The notes beneath the pieces are model-generated. The model worked only from the letters and a program-made list of their open reading frames with translations. It did no database searches and was not told where the DNA came from. The position numbers and the translations under genes are program-made. A stretch of 64,000 nt of DNA, taken from the NCBI RefSeq assembly GCF_003258705.1, contig NZ_CP029480.1, positions 1,426,001-1,490,000 of the forward strand, written 5' to 3'. Source of the stretch: Arcticibacterium luteifluviistationis. Lineage in GTDB: Bacteria; Bacteroidota; Bacteroidia; Cytophagales; Spirosomataceae. The first letter of the stretch is position 1; each line of letters opens with the position of its first letter. Positions 16,431 through 25,175 of this stretch are shown here, piece after piece.

Positions 16431-17582
16431 ATGAAAAAACTAATATTATCTACCTTCATCCTTTTTGCAGCTTTTGCTTGTGATGATAATAACGAAACAC
16501 CAACGCCAGCTATAGATGTTCAGCAGGAGGTTTTAGACCAATACGCTGCTATGGTTTATGCCAACTATGATGACGCGGTACAAACAGCATTGACACTTCA
16601 AACGGCTGTTGATGCTTTCATTGCTGACCCAAGTGATGCTACTTTAGAAACAGCAAAAGCTGCCTGGATTGCTTCTAGGAACCCTTACGGTCAAACAGAA
16701 GCCTTTAGATTTTATGGCGGACCTATTGATGATGAAAATGGACCAGAAGGTCTTATCAACGGATGGCCATTAGACGAAAGCTATATTGACTATGTAGAAG
16801 GAAATACAGAAAGTGGAATTATTAACGACCCTGTTAATTTCGCAACAATTGATAAGGCAGCATTGATGGATGCCAACGAGAATGGCGGAGAGACTAATTT
16901 GAGTACAGGCTACCACGCTATTGAGTTTTTACTTTGGGGGCAAGATTTTAACGATAATGGTCCAGGAACAAGACCATTTACAGATTATACTACTGCTACT
17001 AATGCAGACAGAAGAGCTACTTACCTAAGTGTGGTAACAGCGTTGTTAATAGAAAACTTGACAGAGGTAAGAGATGCATGGGCTGCTGGAGCAACTTACA
17101 CTACTTCTTTCTTGGCTGGTGGTGAAACATCTTTAGCGAATGTTTTAAGAGGAATTGGTGCCTTGAGTAAAGGTGAGTTAGCAGGAGAGCGTATGACGGT
17201 AGCATTAGAAAATGGTGACCAAGAAGATGAGCACTCTTGTTTTAGTGATAACACGAAGGCTGATATCGCTATGAATTTCAAAGGAATTGACAATGTTTAT
17301 AAAGGTATTTACACCAGCTCTACTGGAATAGTAACTAGCGGAACGTCACTTTCAGATTTATTAGGAGCGGCTAGTGCAGCTAAAAACCAAACGGTTTTAG
17401 ATTTATTAAGCCAATCATCTACTAATATTGATGGTATTCCAGCACCTTTTGATTCTGCTTTAAGAGCGGGTGACCCAAATGGTAACATCGAAAGCTCTAT
17501 TATTTCATTGAGAAACTTGAGTGATGCTATTGTAGATGCTGCTTTGGAAATAGGAATTCAGGTAAATGCTGAATTAGACTAA
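16431..17582 (+). CDS. Imelysin-family (IrpA-like) iron-regulated lipoprotein
   Basis: A 383-residue lipoprotein with acylation at C17 (FAAFAC). All hallmarks of the IrpA/ICMP group are intact: AAWIASRNPYGQTEAFRFYGGPID (79-101 region) and GYHAIE (160-165), the GxHxxE motif, in STGYHAIEFLLWGQD. The protein is repetitive in helices, with two four-helix-bundle halves expected. The family binds iron or assists its import at the envelope. It differs from its upstream neighbour by keeping the motif His. A hairpin separates it from the di-heme gene, so transcript levels may step down there. Confidence 0.92.
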   Translation: MKKLILSTFILFAAFACDDNNETPTPAIDVQQEVLDQYAAMVYANYDDAVQTALTLQTAVDAFIADPSDATLETAKAAWIASRNPYGQTEAFRFYGGPIDDENGPEGLINGWPLDESYIDYVEGNTESGIINDPVNFATIDKAALMDANENGGETNLSTGYHAIEFLLWGQDFNDNGPGTRPFTDYTTATNADRRATYLSVVTALLIENLTEVRDAWAAGATYTTSFLAGGETSLANVLRGIGALSKGELAGERMTVALENGDQEDEHSCFSDNTKADIAMNFKGIDNVYKGIYTSSTGIVTSGTSLSDLLGAASAAKNQTVLDLLSQSSTNIDGIPAPFDSALRAGDPNGNIESSIISLRNLSDAIVDAALEIGIQVNAELD

Positions 17583-17608
17583 AATAAGTAATTTTGTTTT
17601 TTATAATG

Positions 17609-17631
17609 AGCAGGGGCTAAAAGCTCCTGCT
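17609..17631 (+). other. Hairpin between the imelysin and di-heme genes
   Basis: AGCAGGGGCT pairs with AGCTCCTGCT (one G-U) around an AAA loop. The trailing sequence has few T, so this is more likely a processing or mRNA-stabilising hairpin, or a leaky terminator, than a full stop. Confidence 0.6.
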
Positions 17632-17645
17632 TATAATGTTTTAAG

Positions 17646-19034
17646 ATGACCAGATTTTCACATACGGCCCTATTTTTTATTTCACTAATTGCTTTGACTC
17701 AATGTGAGATGAAGGATGAATTAGATCCTCAAGGTACATATGAAGAAAATGAAGAATATTCTGGTGGTAATTTGACCACTTTTGATTTCGGAGAAAATGC
17801 ATTTGGGCACTCTGCTCCCAATCTAGTTTTTGAAGAAGAAAACGCTTTTGTGGTTGGGAATTCTTTTTTTAGGTCAAACTGGACTACTGCTCCAGCTTCT
17901 GCTTCTGTCAGAGATGGTTTAGGCCCTGTTTTTAATTCACGTTCTTGTGGTGGTTGTCACCCAAAAGACGGAAGAGGAACTCCGCCATTAACTTACGGGG
18001 AGCCCCTAAACGGTTTATTATTTAGACTAAGTGGGGCAAATGGAGCTCCAGAAACCACTTACGGAGAGCAGCTTCAAGACAAAGCTATATTAGGGAAAGT
18101 GCCCGAAGCTAAAGTGGCTGTTACCTATGCTGAGCTAAGCGGGAAGTATGCTGATGGAACATCTTACTCCCTTAGAAAACCAAATTATGAATTTACTGAG
18201 TGGGGTTATGGTGCTATAGAAAGCGGATTTCTTTTTTCGCCACGTGTAGGAAATCAATTAGCAGGTGTTGGGCTTTTAGAAGCTATTAACAATGCTGATA
18301 TTTTGGCTAGTGTGGACGAGCAAGATATGAATGGCGATGGAATTAGCGGTAGAGCGAATTACGTTTTTGACGCTGTTAGCCAATCTACTTTATTAGGTAA
18401 GTTTGGATGGAAATCAAACCAACCAAATTTATTGCAGCAAACTGCAGGAGCCTTTAATGGTGATATTGGAATTACCAGTTCGGTTTTCATGAAAGACCAT
18501 GTGACCGATGCTCAAACAGATTTACATGATGTGATAAATGGCGGAGAACCAGAAATCTCTGATAAAAACCTTAATGATGTAGTCTTTTATCTTCAAACTT
18601 TAAGCGTGCCAGCAAGGCGAGATGCAGAAGATGTAGACGTTTTAAAAGGTAAACTACTTTTCACTCAATTGGAATGTGCTACCTGTCATACACCAAAGTA
18701 TGTTACAGGCACTAGTCATGAAATACCCGCTTTAAGAGAGCAAACCATCAGACCATACACAGATTTACTTTTACATGATATGGGTGCTGATTTAGCCGAT
18801 GGAAGACCAGATTTTCTAGCCAACGGAAACGAATGGCGTACACCACCTTTATGGGGTATAGGTTTACTCCAAACTGTTAATGGGCATACATTTCTTTTAC
18901 ATGATGGCCGAGCCAGAAATATAGAAGAGGCTATTCTTTGGCACGGCGGCGAGGCTGAAAAATCTAAAGAAAAATTCACTAATTTAACTGCTCAAGACAG
19001 AACTCGATTACTGAAATTTCTAGAAAGCTTGTAA
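17646..19034 (+). CDS. Di-heme oxidoreductase family (DUF1111) lipoprotein
   Basis: A 462-residue predicted lipoprotein (ALTQC, C20) with two c-type haem sites, C101-GG-C104-H105 and C344-AT-C347-H348. This layout and FNSRSCGGCHPKDGRG identify the DHOR (DUF1111, formerly called thiol oxidoreductase) family, distantly related to di-haem peroxidases. It acts in the periplasm as an electron-transfer or redox enzyme. In this operon it may change the redox state of iron next to the imelysins. Its stop codon touches the ATG of the HTTM gene, so the two are translationally coupled. Confidence 0.92.
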   Translation: MTRFSHTALFFISLIALTQCEMKDELDPQGTYEENEEYSGGNLTTFDFGENAFGHSAPNLVFEEENAFVVGNSFFRSNWTTAPASASVRDGLGPVFNSRSCGGCHPKDGRGTPPLTYGEPLNGLLFRLSGANGAPETTYGEQLQDKAILGKVPEAKVAVTYAELSGKYADGTSYSLRKPNYEFTEWGYGAIESGFLFSPRVGNQLAGVGLLEAINNADILASVDEQDMNGDGISGRANYVFDAVSQSTLLGKFGWKSNQPNLLQQTAGAFNGDIGITSSVFMKDHVTDAQTDLHDVINGGEPEISDKNLNDVVFYLQTLSVPARRDAEDVDVLKGKLLFTQLECATCHTPKYVTGTSHEIPALREQTIRPYTDLLLHDMGADLADGRPDFLANGNEWRTPPLWGIGLLQTVNGHTFLLHDGRARNIEEAILWHGGEAEKSKEKFTNLTAQDRTRLLKFLESL

Positions 19035-20390
19035 ATGCTAGGTCGTTGGACCCATTTTCTTTTTAAAGAAGAGCCAATTTATCCTTTGGTGACTTTCAGG
19101 ATTGTGTTCGGTTTTTTGATGTTTATTTCTACACTCAGGTTTATCTACCTGGGATGGATTCCAGAACATTTTATTGACACACAGTTCCAGTTTAAGTATT
19201 ATGGTTTTGAATGGGTAGGGCTCTTGCCACCCTTTTGGATGTATGTGGTCCACGGTCTTATGCTTTTCTCTGCATTGGGAGTCATGCTTGGGTTTTTATA
19301 CCGTTTTTCGGCCGCTCTAATGTTCCTTACTTTTACCTACATAGAGCTTATAGATTTAACTTACTACCTTAATCATTACTATTTCATTAGCTTAGTAAGT
19401 CTGCTTTTGATTTTTATTCCTGCTAATAAATACCTCAGTTTTGATGCTAGAATATGGCCTGAAATGGTAGCGGAGAAAACCGCAGCGTGGCATATAAACC
19501 TTATTAAATTTCAGATTTTTGTGGTTTACTTTTTTGCAGGAATTGCCAAAATGAATTACGACTGGCTGATGGATGCACTTCCTATGAAAATTTGGCTCCC
19601 AGCTCATGATACGGTTCCTGTTTTGGGTGACATTTTTAGTCATGAATGGGCACCATATGCCTTTAGTTGGCTCGGGATGTTTTATGACACCTTTATAGTT
19701 TTCTTTTTACTTTTTAAACCAACTAGGCCTATTGCCTATATCGCCGTGGTTTTGTTTCATTTGACGGTTGGTATTCTATTTCAGATAGGTGTGTTTCCTG
19801 TTGTCATGATTGGCGTTACGCTTATCTTCTTTTCGGCAGCTTGGCATCAAAGAATCCTGTCATTTTTCGTAAACTTGGTGAAGTTTAAAGTGCCAAATAG
19901 TTATGCTTTAAAAGTTAAGCAAGGATTTATGCCAAAACCTTTGCTTGCTCTTTTGATAAGCTCTTATGTTTTATTTCAATTAGTATTTCCGCTAAGATAT
20001 CTCGCTTATCCAGGTAATTTGTTTTGGACAGAAGAAGGTTACAGATTTAGTTGGCGTGTAATGTTGATGGAAAAGGCGGGTACAGCCACTTTTTATGTCA
20101 AAGATAAAAGGACAGGCAGGGAAGGGATAGTTGACAATGGTGAGTTTTTAAACGCTCATCAGGAGAAACAAATGGCTTTTCAGCCAGATATGATATTGCA
20201 GTATGCCCACTTTTTAGGTCAATATTATCAAAATCAAGGAGTTTTAGAGCCAGAAGTTCGAGTGAAGGCATGGGTGACTTTAAATGCTCGTCCTAGTCAG
20301 CTAATAGTAGACCCTAATGTAGACCTAATGGAGGTTAAGGATTCATGGCAAAAAAAGGATTGGATATTGCCTTTTACAGACAATAACTAA
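19035..20390 (+). CDS. HTTM / vitamin K-dependent gamma-carboxylase-like membrane protein
   Basis: A 451-residue integral membrane protein. The first about 330 residues hold six to eight helices with the HTTM pattern (PLVTFRIVFGFLMF, then HYYFISLVSLLLIFIPANKYLS, then FVVYFFAGIAKMNYDW). The last about 110 residues are extramembrane and contain FSWRVMLMEK and LNARPSQLIVDPNVDLM, as in the lumenal part of vitamin K-dependent gamma-glutamyl carboxylases. True carboxylase activity is not implied. Bacterial members often sit beside imelysin and DUF1111 genes, from memory of such neighbourhoods. It follows the di-heme gene with no gap, and 72 bases separate it from the TonB receptor. Confidence 0.85.
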   Translation: MLGRWTHFLFKEEPIYPLVTFRIVFGFLMFISTLRFIYLGWIPEHFIDTQFQFKYYGFEWVGLLPPFWMYVVHGLMLFSALGVMLGFLYRFSAALMFLTFTYIELIDLTYYLNHYYFISLVSLLLIFIPANKYLSFDARIWPEMVAEKTAAWHINLIKFQIFVVYFFAGIAKMNYDWLMDALPMKIWLPAHDTVPVLGDIFSHEWAPYAFSWLGMFYDTFIVFFLLFKPTRPIAYIAVVLFHLTVGILFQIGVFPVVMIGVTLIFFSAAWHQRILSFFVNLVKFKVPNSYALKVKQGFMPKPLLALLISSYVLFQLVFPLRYLAYPGNLFWTEEGYRFSWRVMLMEKAGTATFYVKDKRTGREGIVDNGEFLNAHQEKQMAFQPDMILQYAHFLGQYYQNQGVLEPEVRVKAWVTLNARPSQLIVDPNVDLMEVKDSWQKKDWILPFTDNN

Positions 20391-20417
20391 ATCCTTATAA
20401 ATTAGGACTTAAAATAA

Positions 20418-20434
20418 TTTAGACAAGGTCTAAA
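20418..20434. promoter_or_regulatory. Perfect metal-box-like palindrome upstream of the TonB receptor
   Basis: TTTAGAC-AAG-GTCTAAA is a perfect inverted repeat with 7-bp arms. It ends four bases before the -7 box and covers the -33/spacer region of the receptor promoter. Confidence 0.75.
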
Positions 20435-20438
20435 TACT

Positions 20439-20447
20439 TACCTTTGC
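20439..20447 (+). promoter_or_regulatory. -7 box of the TonB receptor gene
   Basis: TACCTTTGC is an exact match to TAnnTTTGY, 15 bases before the ATG at 20463, so the leader is very short. Confidence 0.65.
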
Positions 20448-20462
20448 AGCCTTGATTTCATT

Positions 20463-22874
20463 ATGAGGCACTTACTTTTTTTATTATTTCTTCCAGTATT
20501 CGTTTTTGGTCAAAATGTTGACCTGCGTGGTACCGTAACTGAGGCAAGCTCTGGTAAACCTTTATCTGATGTAATTGTCAGTATTTCGGGTCAGACGGAA
20601 ATAGCTTTTACATCAAAGGAAGGTGTGTTTGTGTTTAAGGATTTGCCATTCGGTGAATACCAATTAAACTTTAACCTTTTAGGTAAAATCTCGTCAAATC
20701 TTAATGTATTGTACAATGCAAGTTCAGAGAAAATTGCTGTTAAACTAGAAGACAGCTCTTTGGATTTGGAAGCAGTTACTGTCAATGCTAAAGCAGAGAA
20801 TGACTTTGGTAGAACCCACCTAAAGTCTATTCAAGGAACCTCGATTTATGAAAGTAAGAAGAGCGAAGTAGTTCTTTTGGAAGATATTTCTGCCAATCTT
20901 TCTACCAATAATGCTCGACAGGTTTATGCTAAAATAACTGGACTTAATATTTGGGAAAGTGATGGAGCAGGCTTACAGTTAGGAATAGGTGGAAGGGGCT
21001 TAAGCCCAAACAGAACGGCAAATTTTAATACACGTCAAAACGGTTATGATATTTCAGCAGATGCCTTGGGCTATCCTGAAAGCTATTACACGCCGGCCAC
21101 GGAAGCATTACAGAAAATTGAAATAATAAGAGGAGCATCCTCTTTACAGTACGGAACGCAATTTGGCGGTATGCTAAATTTTGTTTTCAAAAAAGGCCCA
21201 AAGGATAAGAAGATTGAGCTGACTAGTCGTCAAACGCTGGGTAGCTGGAATTTTTTCGGCTCTTTTAACAGCATTGGAGGTACTGTTGGTAAACTAAATT
21301 ACTATACCTTTTATCAGCATAAGCAAGGCGACGGTTGGCGGCCGAATGGTGGCTTTTCACAGGATAATATTTATGTAGACTTGACATACAATTTCACGGA
21401 GAACTTTAGTGCCGAGTTTAATCATACTTTCAGTAATTATACCGCACAGCAGCCTGGAGGCTTAACGGATGCTTTGTTTGACCAAGACGCTAGACAATCT
21501 TTTAGAGATAGAAACTGGTTTGATGTCGATTGGAATTTGACCTCATTAACTTTTGACTGGAAGGTTAATGATAGAGTCCGTTTAAACTCTAGAACCTTCA
21601 AATTAGACGCAGGAAGGTCTTCAGTTGGGAATTTAGAACGTATCAATGTAGCAGACCTTGGCGGTAATAGAACGCTAATTGCTGGTAAGTTTGACAATAT
21701 CGGTAACGAGACAAGACTATTGACCCGTTATAAATTAGGAAAAGAATACGGTGCTTTCGTCTTTGGGACGAGGTATTATAGAGGGGTGACTACCTCCATT
21801 CAAGGAGACGGCTCAGATGGTTCAGATGCTGATTTTAGTTTTGTCAATCCTGAAAACCCAGAAAACTCAAATTTCCGTTTCCCGAATACCAATTTCTCCG
21901 TTTTTATGGAGAATATATTTAACATCTCGCCTAAGTTAAGTATTACACCTGGAGTTAGGTTTGAGTATATTAATACCAAATCAGAAGGGTATTATAGGCA
22001 GCGTGTGTTTGATTTTGCAGGGAACCTTATATCTGACGTGAAAACTGAAGATGATTTGTCTAGAAAACGTTCTTTCGTGATTTTAGGATTGGGTGCATCT
22101 TTTAGGCAAAGCGATGATTTAGAAGTTTATGCCAATGTGTCTCAAAACTATAGAGCTATAAATTTTACAGATTTGAGAATTGTTAATCCAAACTTCTCTG
22201 TTGACCCAGACTTGCAAGACGAAAAAGGTTTTACGGCAGATTTAGGTTTAAGAGGGAAAAAGAGTACCTATTTCTCGTATGATTTAAGTTTGTTTTATAT
22301 CGCCTATAAAGGCAGAATAGGTCAAATTCTAAAAGCCGATCAACCACCTTTATACTTGGATTACCGATTAAGAACCAATGTGGCAGATGCCAGAAACATA
22401 GGGCTGGAAGCATTTCTCGAGTATGATGTTTTGAAAGCTTTAAATCCCTCTAGTAGTAAGTCGCTTTCGGTTTATGTGAATGGAGCGGTGATTGATGCCA
22501 AATATATCAACACCGAAGAAGCCAGCATAAAAGGTAAAAAAGTAGAAATGGTGCCTCCTGTTATGGTAAGGACTGGTATAACCTATAGAGACAATGCTTT
22601 TAGTAGCTCTATTCAGTTTTCACACGTAGGTGAGCACTTCACCGACGCTACTAATGCCATAAGAACCGCCACTGCGGTAGAGGGTATAATTCCAGCCTAT
22701 CAAGTAGTAGACTTCTCTGCCGCATATTCTTGGAAGGTTTTGAGGCTAGAAGGCTCTATTAACAACTTACTGAATCAAATGTATTTTACCAGAAGGGCAG
22801 AGGCATATCCTGGCCCAGGTATTATTCCATCGGATGGCAGAGGTTTTTATATGACTTTAGGGGTTAAGATATAA
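20463..22874 (+). CDS. FecA-like TonB-dependent outer-membrane receptor
   Basis: An 803-residue receptor. Signal peptide 1-16 (VFVFGQ), then a carboxypeptidase-regulatory-like beta-sandwich (about 18-105, LRGTVTEASSGKPLSDV). The plug follows (about 125-250, with IRGASSLQYGTQFGGMLNFVFK), then a 22-strand barrel ending in the aromatic GRGFYMTLGVKI. Plug and barrel wording such as GLQIWESDGAGLQ-type and YNASADALGYPE-type segments resembles iron(III) dicitrate receptors, so the cargo is probably a ferric chelate. It has its own promoter under the best copy of the shared palindrome and closes the iron locus. Confidence 0.9.
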   Translation: MRHLLFLLFLPVFVFGQNVDLRGTVTEASSGKPLSDVIVSISGQTEIAFTSKEGVFVFKDLPFGEYQLNFNLLGKISSNLNVLYNASSEKIAVKLEDSSLDLEAVTVNAKAENDFGRTHLKSIQGTSIYESKKSEVVLLEDISANLSTNNARQVYAKITGLNIWESDGAGLQLGIGGRGLSPNRTANFNTRQNGYDISADALGYPESYYTPATEALQKIEIIRGASSLQYGTQFGGMLNFVFKKGPKDKKIELTSRQTLGSWNFFGSFNSIGGTVGKLNYYTFYQHKQGDGWRPNGGFSQDNIYVDLTYNFTENFSAEFNHTFSNYTAQQPGGLTDALFDQDARQSFRDRNWFDVDWNLTSLTFDWKVNDRVRLNSRTFKLDAGRSSVGNLERINVADLGGNRTLIAGKFDNIGNETRLLTRYKLGKEYGAFVFGTRYYRGVTTSIQGDGSDGSDADFSFVNPENPENSNFRFPNTNFSVFMENIFNISPKLSITPGVRFEYINTKSEGYYRQRVFDFAGNLISDVKTEDDLSRKRSFVILGLGASFRQSDDLEVYANVSQNYRAINFTDLRIVNPNFSVDPDLQDEKGFTADLGLRGKKSTYFSYDLSLFYIAYKGRIGQILKADQPPLYLDYRLRTNVADARNIGLEAFLEYDVLKALNPSSSKSLSVYVNGAVIDAKYINTEEASIKGKKVEMVPPVMVRTGITYRDNAFSSSIQFSHVGEHFTDATNAIRTATAVEGIIPAYQVVDFSAAYSWKVLRLEGSINNLLNQMYFTRRAEAYPGPGIIPSDGRGFYMTLGVKI

Positions 22875-22875
22875 T

Positions 22876-25107
22876 CTATTTAATCTGCTTGCCCTCTTCT
22901 GTGTTCACAAAAAGGATATTACACAAGTCGCTATAGCCTTCAAATACACCCGTTCCAAAACGCTTTAAAGCCTCACTTAGGAAACCTAGAATCAGTAAAT
23001 CAGCATCTGGTGAGTTTTTCATGATGATGCTATTTAATGCAACGCCTTCATCTCTATCAATAAACTCAATATTCTTAGACGAAATTGGTAATTGACCTGA
23101 GGATATCATTTTGGCTATCTTCTCTTTTTCTTGCTGAATAGTAGCTTTAGGGAAAACATAGAATACCTTGATGATACCATTTTTCCAGTCTGGGTGAGCG
23201 GAAATGACATAAGCCATCAAAATCATCAAGTTGGCATTTTCATAATCTGAACTAGTAATCCAGATATGTATCTCTTTCATAAGTCCAAACTGACGTTCAG
23301 AAGTAGAAAGAATTCCAATATCAAAATTAGCTGCCTGAATGAGTTTAAAATTGTCTACAATAGTTTGAATCTCCGTTGGGTTATTTCTGGCGTGGTCAAA
23401 GAGTAGCATATTGTTTTCTGTGCCTGAAATACTTGGTAACTGCACCACTTGTGATATTGAACTAGCTAAATTTTGGTTTATAAGGGTGTCAATATAAACC
23501 TCACTTTTGGTGGCTTGAGCCATTTTAATCATTCTGTTTTTCATCAATTTGGCATCTTGATTAGCCTGTTTTGATAAATAACCGTCTATATGATGAATGT
23601 AAGTACCAAAACCGTATTTATGTGAAATCCATCTAGTAAGATTAAATGCATCTAACCTCTGAAAAGTATGCGGACTTAAAAATACTGCAGATGGTCTCCA
23701 GCTAGTGTTAGCCTCTTTGTCAGATTTTTGTAAGAAAACATGAATTTTTCTACTGATTTGATACATCACACCTTGAAAAATTACGGCAATGTTTTTCTTA
23801 TCTGTAGTAAAATAATTCAGGGTGAAATATAGAGCGAGCATGAAGAATATAGAAATGAACGCGTAGCCCGAATTCATGAAAAACATAAGGCCAAAGCATG
23901 CCACAGCACCAAATAAACTAATATACCATTTTGACTTAAATCTTGGTCTGTAAGATGGGTCGCCTGCAAAATGCTGCATGAAAGAAATAAGGCAAAGCGA
24001 ACCATAAGTAACCATAAAAAACATGGAGATAACCTCTGCTACAGCATCTAGCTTACCTAGAAGGATAAAAAAGAGTGCTATTGTTCCTGTAACAATAGAA
24101 GCATTATATGGGTCGTCTCCTTGGCCTTTTCCTTGGGCTAGCCATGTGTTAACTGCAGGGCCGGGAAATACCTTATCTTTTGCCATGGCTTGAAGCGTTC
24201 TGGGTGCTACCAGAATGGAACCAATAGCGGAAGATATGGTGGCAGCCGCAAGCCCTAATGGAATTAACCACCAACCCTGAATCGCTATGTCTGACATGAC
24301 CAATCTAGAAGTGTCTGCCAACATAGGGAGCGTGGCAGAGTTATATAATTTTAAGGCAATCAGAATGTAGATTATCATCCCGAAAAAAGTTGCCGTTAAT
24401 GTTCCTAAAGGAATTGACTTTCCAGGGTCTTTTAAGTCACCTGATAAACCAACACCTGATATAATTCCAGTAAAGGCTGGGAAAATGATGGCAAATACTG
24501 TAAAAATAGAAACTTCAGGTATAGGTGGGGGAGGTGTGGCTAGTGGGTCCACCTCTATTGGTTTTCCTAAAAAGAAGGCTATCAGTGCTACCGTTAATAT
24601 AGCTACGACCCAGTAAAGTGTTTGAATTCCTAGCTTAGCTCCTTTTACAAGTACTATAGAAGTTAAGGCAAATAAGGCTGGAATGGCTAAGGTTTGGCTT
24701 TGATGCAGGAGCCAATTGGCCCAAGGCATGAAAATATAATTGTCAAAAAGCCAATCGAAAAAAGGACTAAAGGCTTCTGTAAATGCGATAATATAGAACG
24801 CTACACTAATAGCCTGTGACAAATAAAGTGCTACGCCAATGGTGGAACCGATAACTAAACCAAAGGAACGTGATATAATGTAGTATGCTCCACCGCCTTC
24901 TACTTTGATATTTGTGGCAATTTCTGAAAGAGCCATGGCCGTAGGGATGGTCACAGCGTGGCCAATCAATACGATAATTAAAGTGCCGCCTAAACCCACG
25001 GTACCAACAGAATAGCCAAATCTTAAGAAAAGAATGGCACCCAAAATGGTAGATACGGCTGTAAAAAAAACGGGAGCAGTCCCGAATTTGTTTTGATTCT
25101 CGGTCAT
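22876..25107 (-). CDS. APC/SLC12-like amino acid or cation-chloride permease
   Basis: A 743-residue inner-membrane protein. The first about 440 residues form some twelve helices starting with GTAPVFFTAVSTILGAILFLRFG, the unwound first helix of the APC superfamily. EGGGAYYIISRSFG follows, and FPAFTGIISGVGLSGDLKDPGKSIP is the feature most like SLC12 (Na-K-Cl type) transporters. The last about 290 residues are soluble and carry segments such as IDTLINQNLASSI and NSPDADLLILGFL, as in the cytoplasmic tail of SLC12 proteins and UspA-like folds. Substrate (chloride with cations, or amino acids) is not determinable. It converges on the TonB receptor with a one-base gap. Confidence 0.82.
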   Translation of the reverse strand: MTENQNKFGTAPVFFTAVSTILGAILFLRFGYSVGTVGLGGTLIIVLIGHAVTIPTAMALSEIATNIKVEGGGAYYIISRSFGLVIGSTIGVALYLSQAISVAFYIIAFTEAFSPFFDWLFDNYIFMPWANWLLHQSQTLAIPALFALTSIVLVKGAKLGIQTLYWVVAILTVALIAFFLGKPIEVDPLATPPPPIPEVSIFTVFAIIFPAFTGIISGVGLSGDLKDPGKSIPLGTLTATFFGMIIYILIALKLYNSATLPMLADTSRLVMSDIAIQGWWLIPLGLAAATISSAIGSILVAPRTLQAMAKDKVFPGPAVNTWLAQGKGQGDDPYNASIVTGTIALFFILLGKLDAVAEVISMFFMVTYGSLCLISFMQHFAGDPSYRPRFKSKWYISLFGAVACFGLMFFMNSGYAFISIFFMLALYFTLNYFTTDKKNIAVIFQGVMYQISRKIHVFLQKSDKEANTSWRPSAVFLSPHTFQRLDAFNLTRWISHKYGFGTYIHHIDGYLSKQANQDAKLMKNRMIKMAQATKSEVYIDTLINQNLASSISQVVQLPSISGTENNMLLFDHARNNPTEIQTIVDNFKLIQAANFDIGILSTSERQFGLMKEIHIWITSSDYENANLMILMAYVISAHPDWKNGIIKVFYVFPKATIQQEKEKIAKMISSGQLPISSKNIEFIDRDEGVALNSIIMKNSPDADLLILGFLSEALKRFGTGVFEGYSDLCNILFVNTEEGKQIK

Positions 25108-25175
25108 AGTTAGCTTAATGCTGAGCCTTCAAATGTAAGGAAATACTTGGTAGAAACTAAAAGGGGATTAGAATC

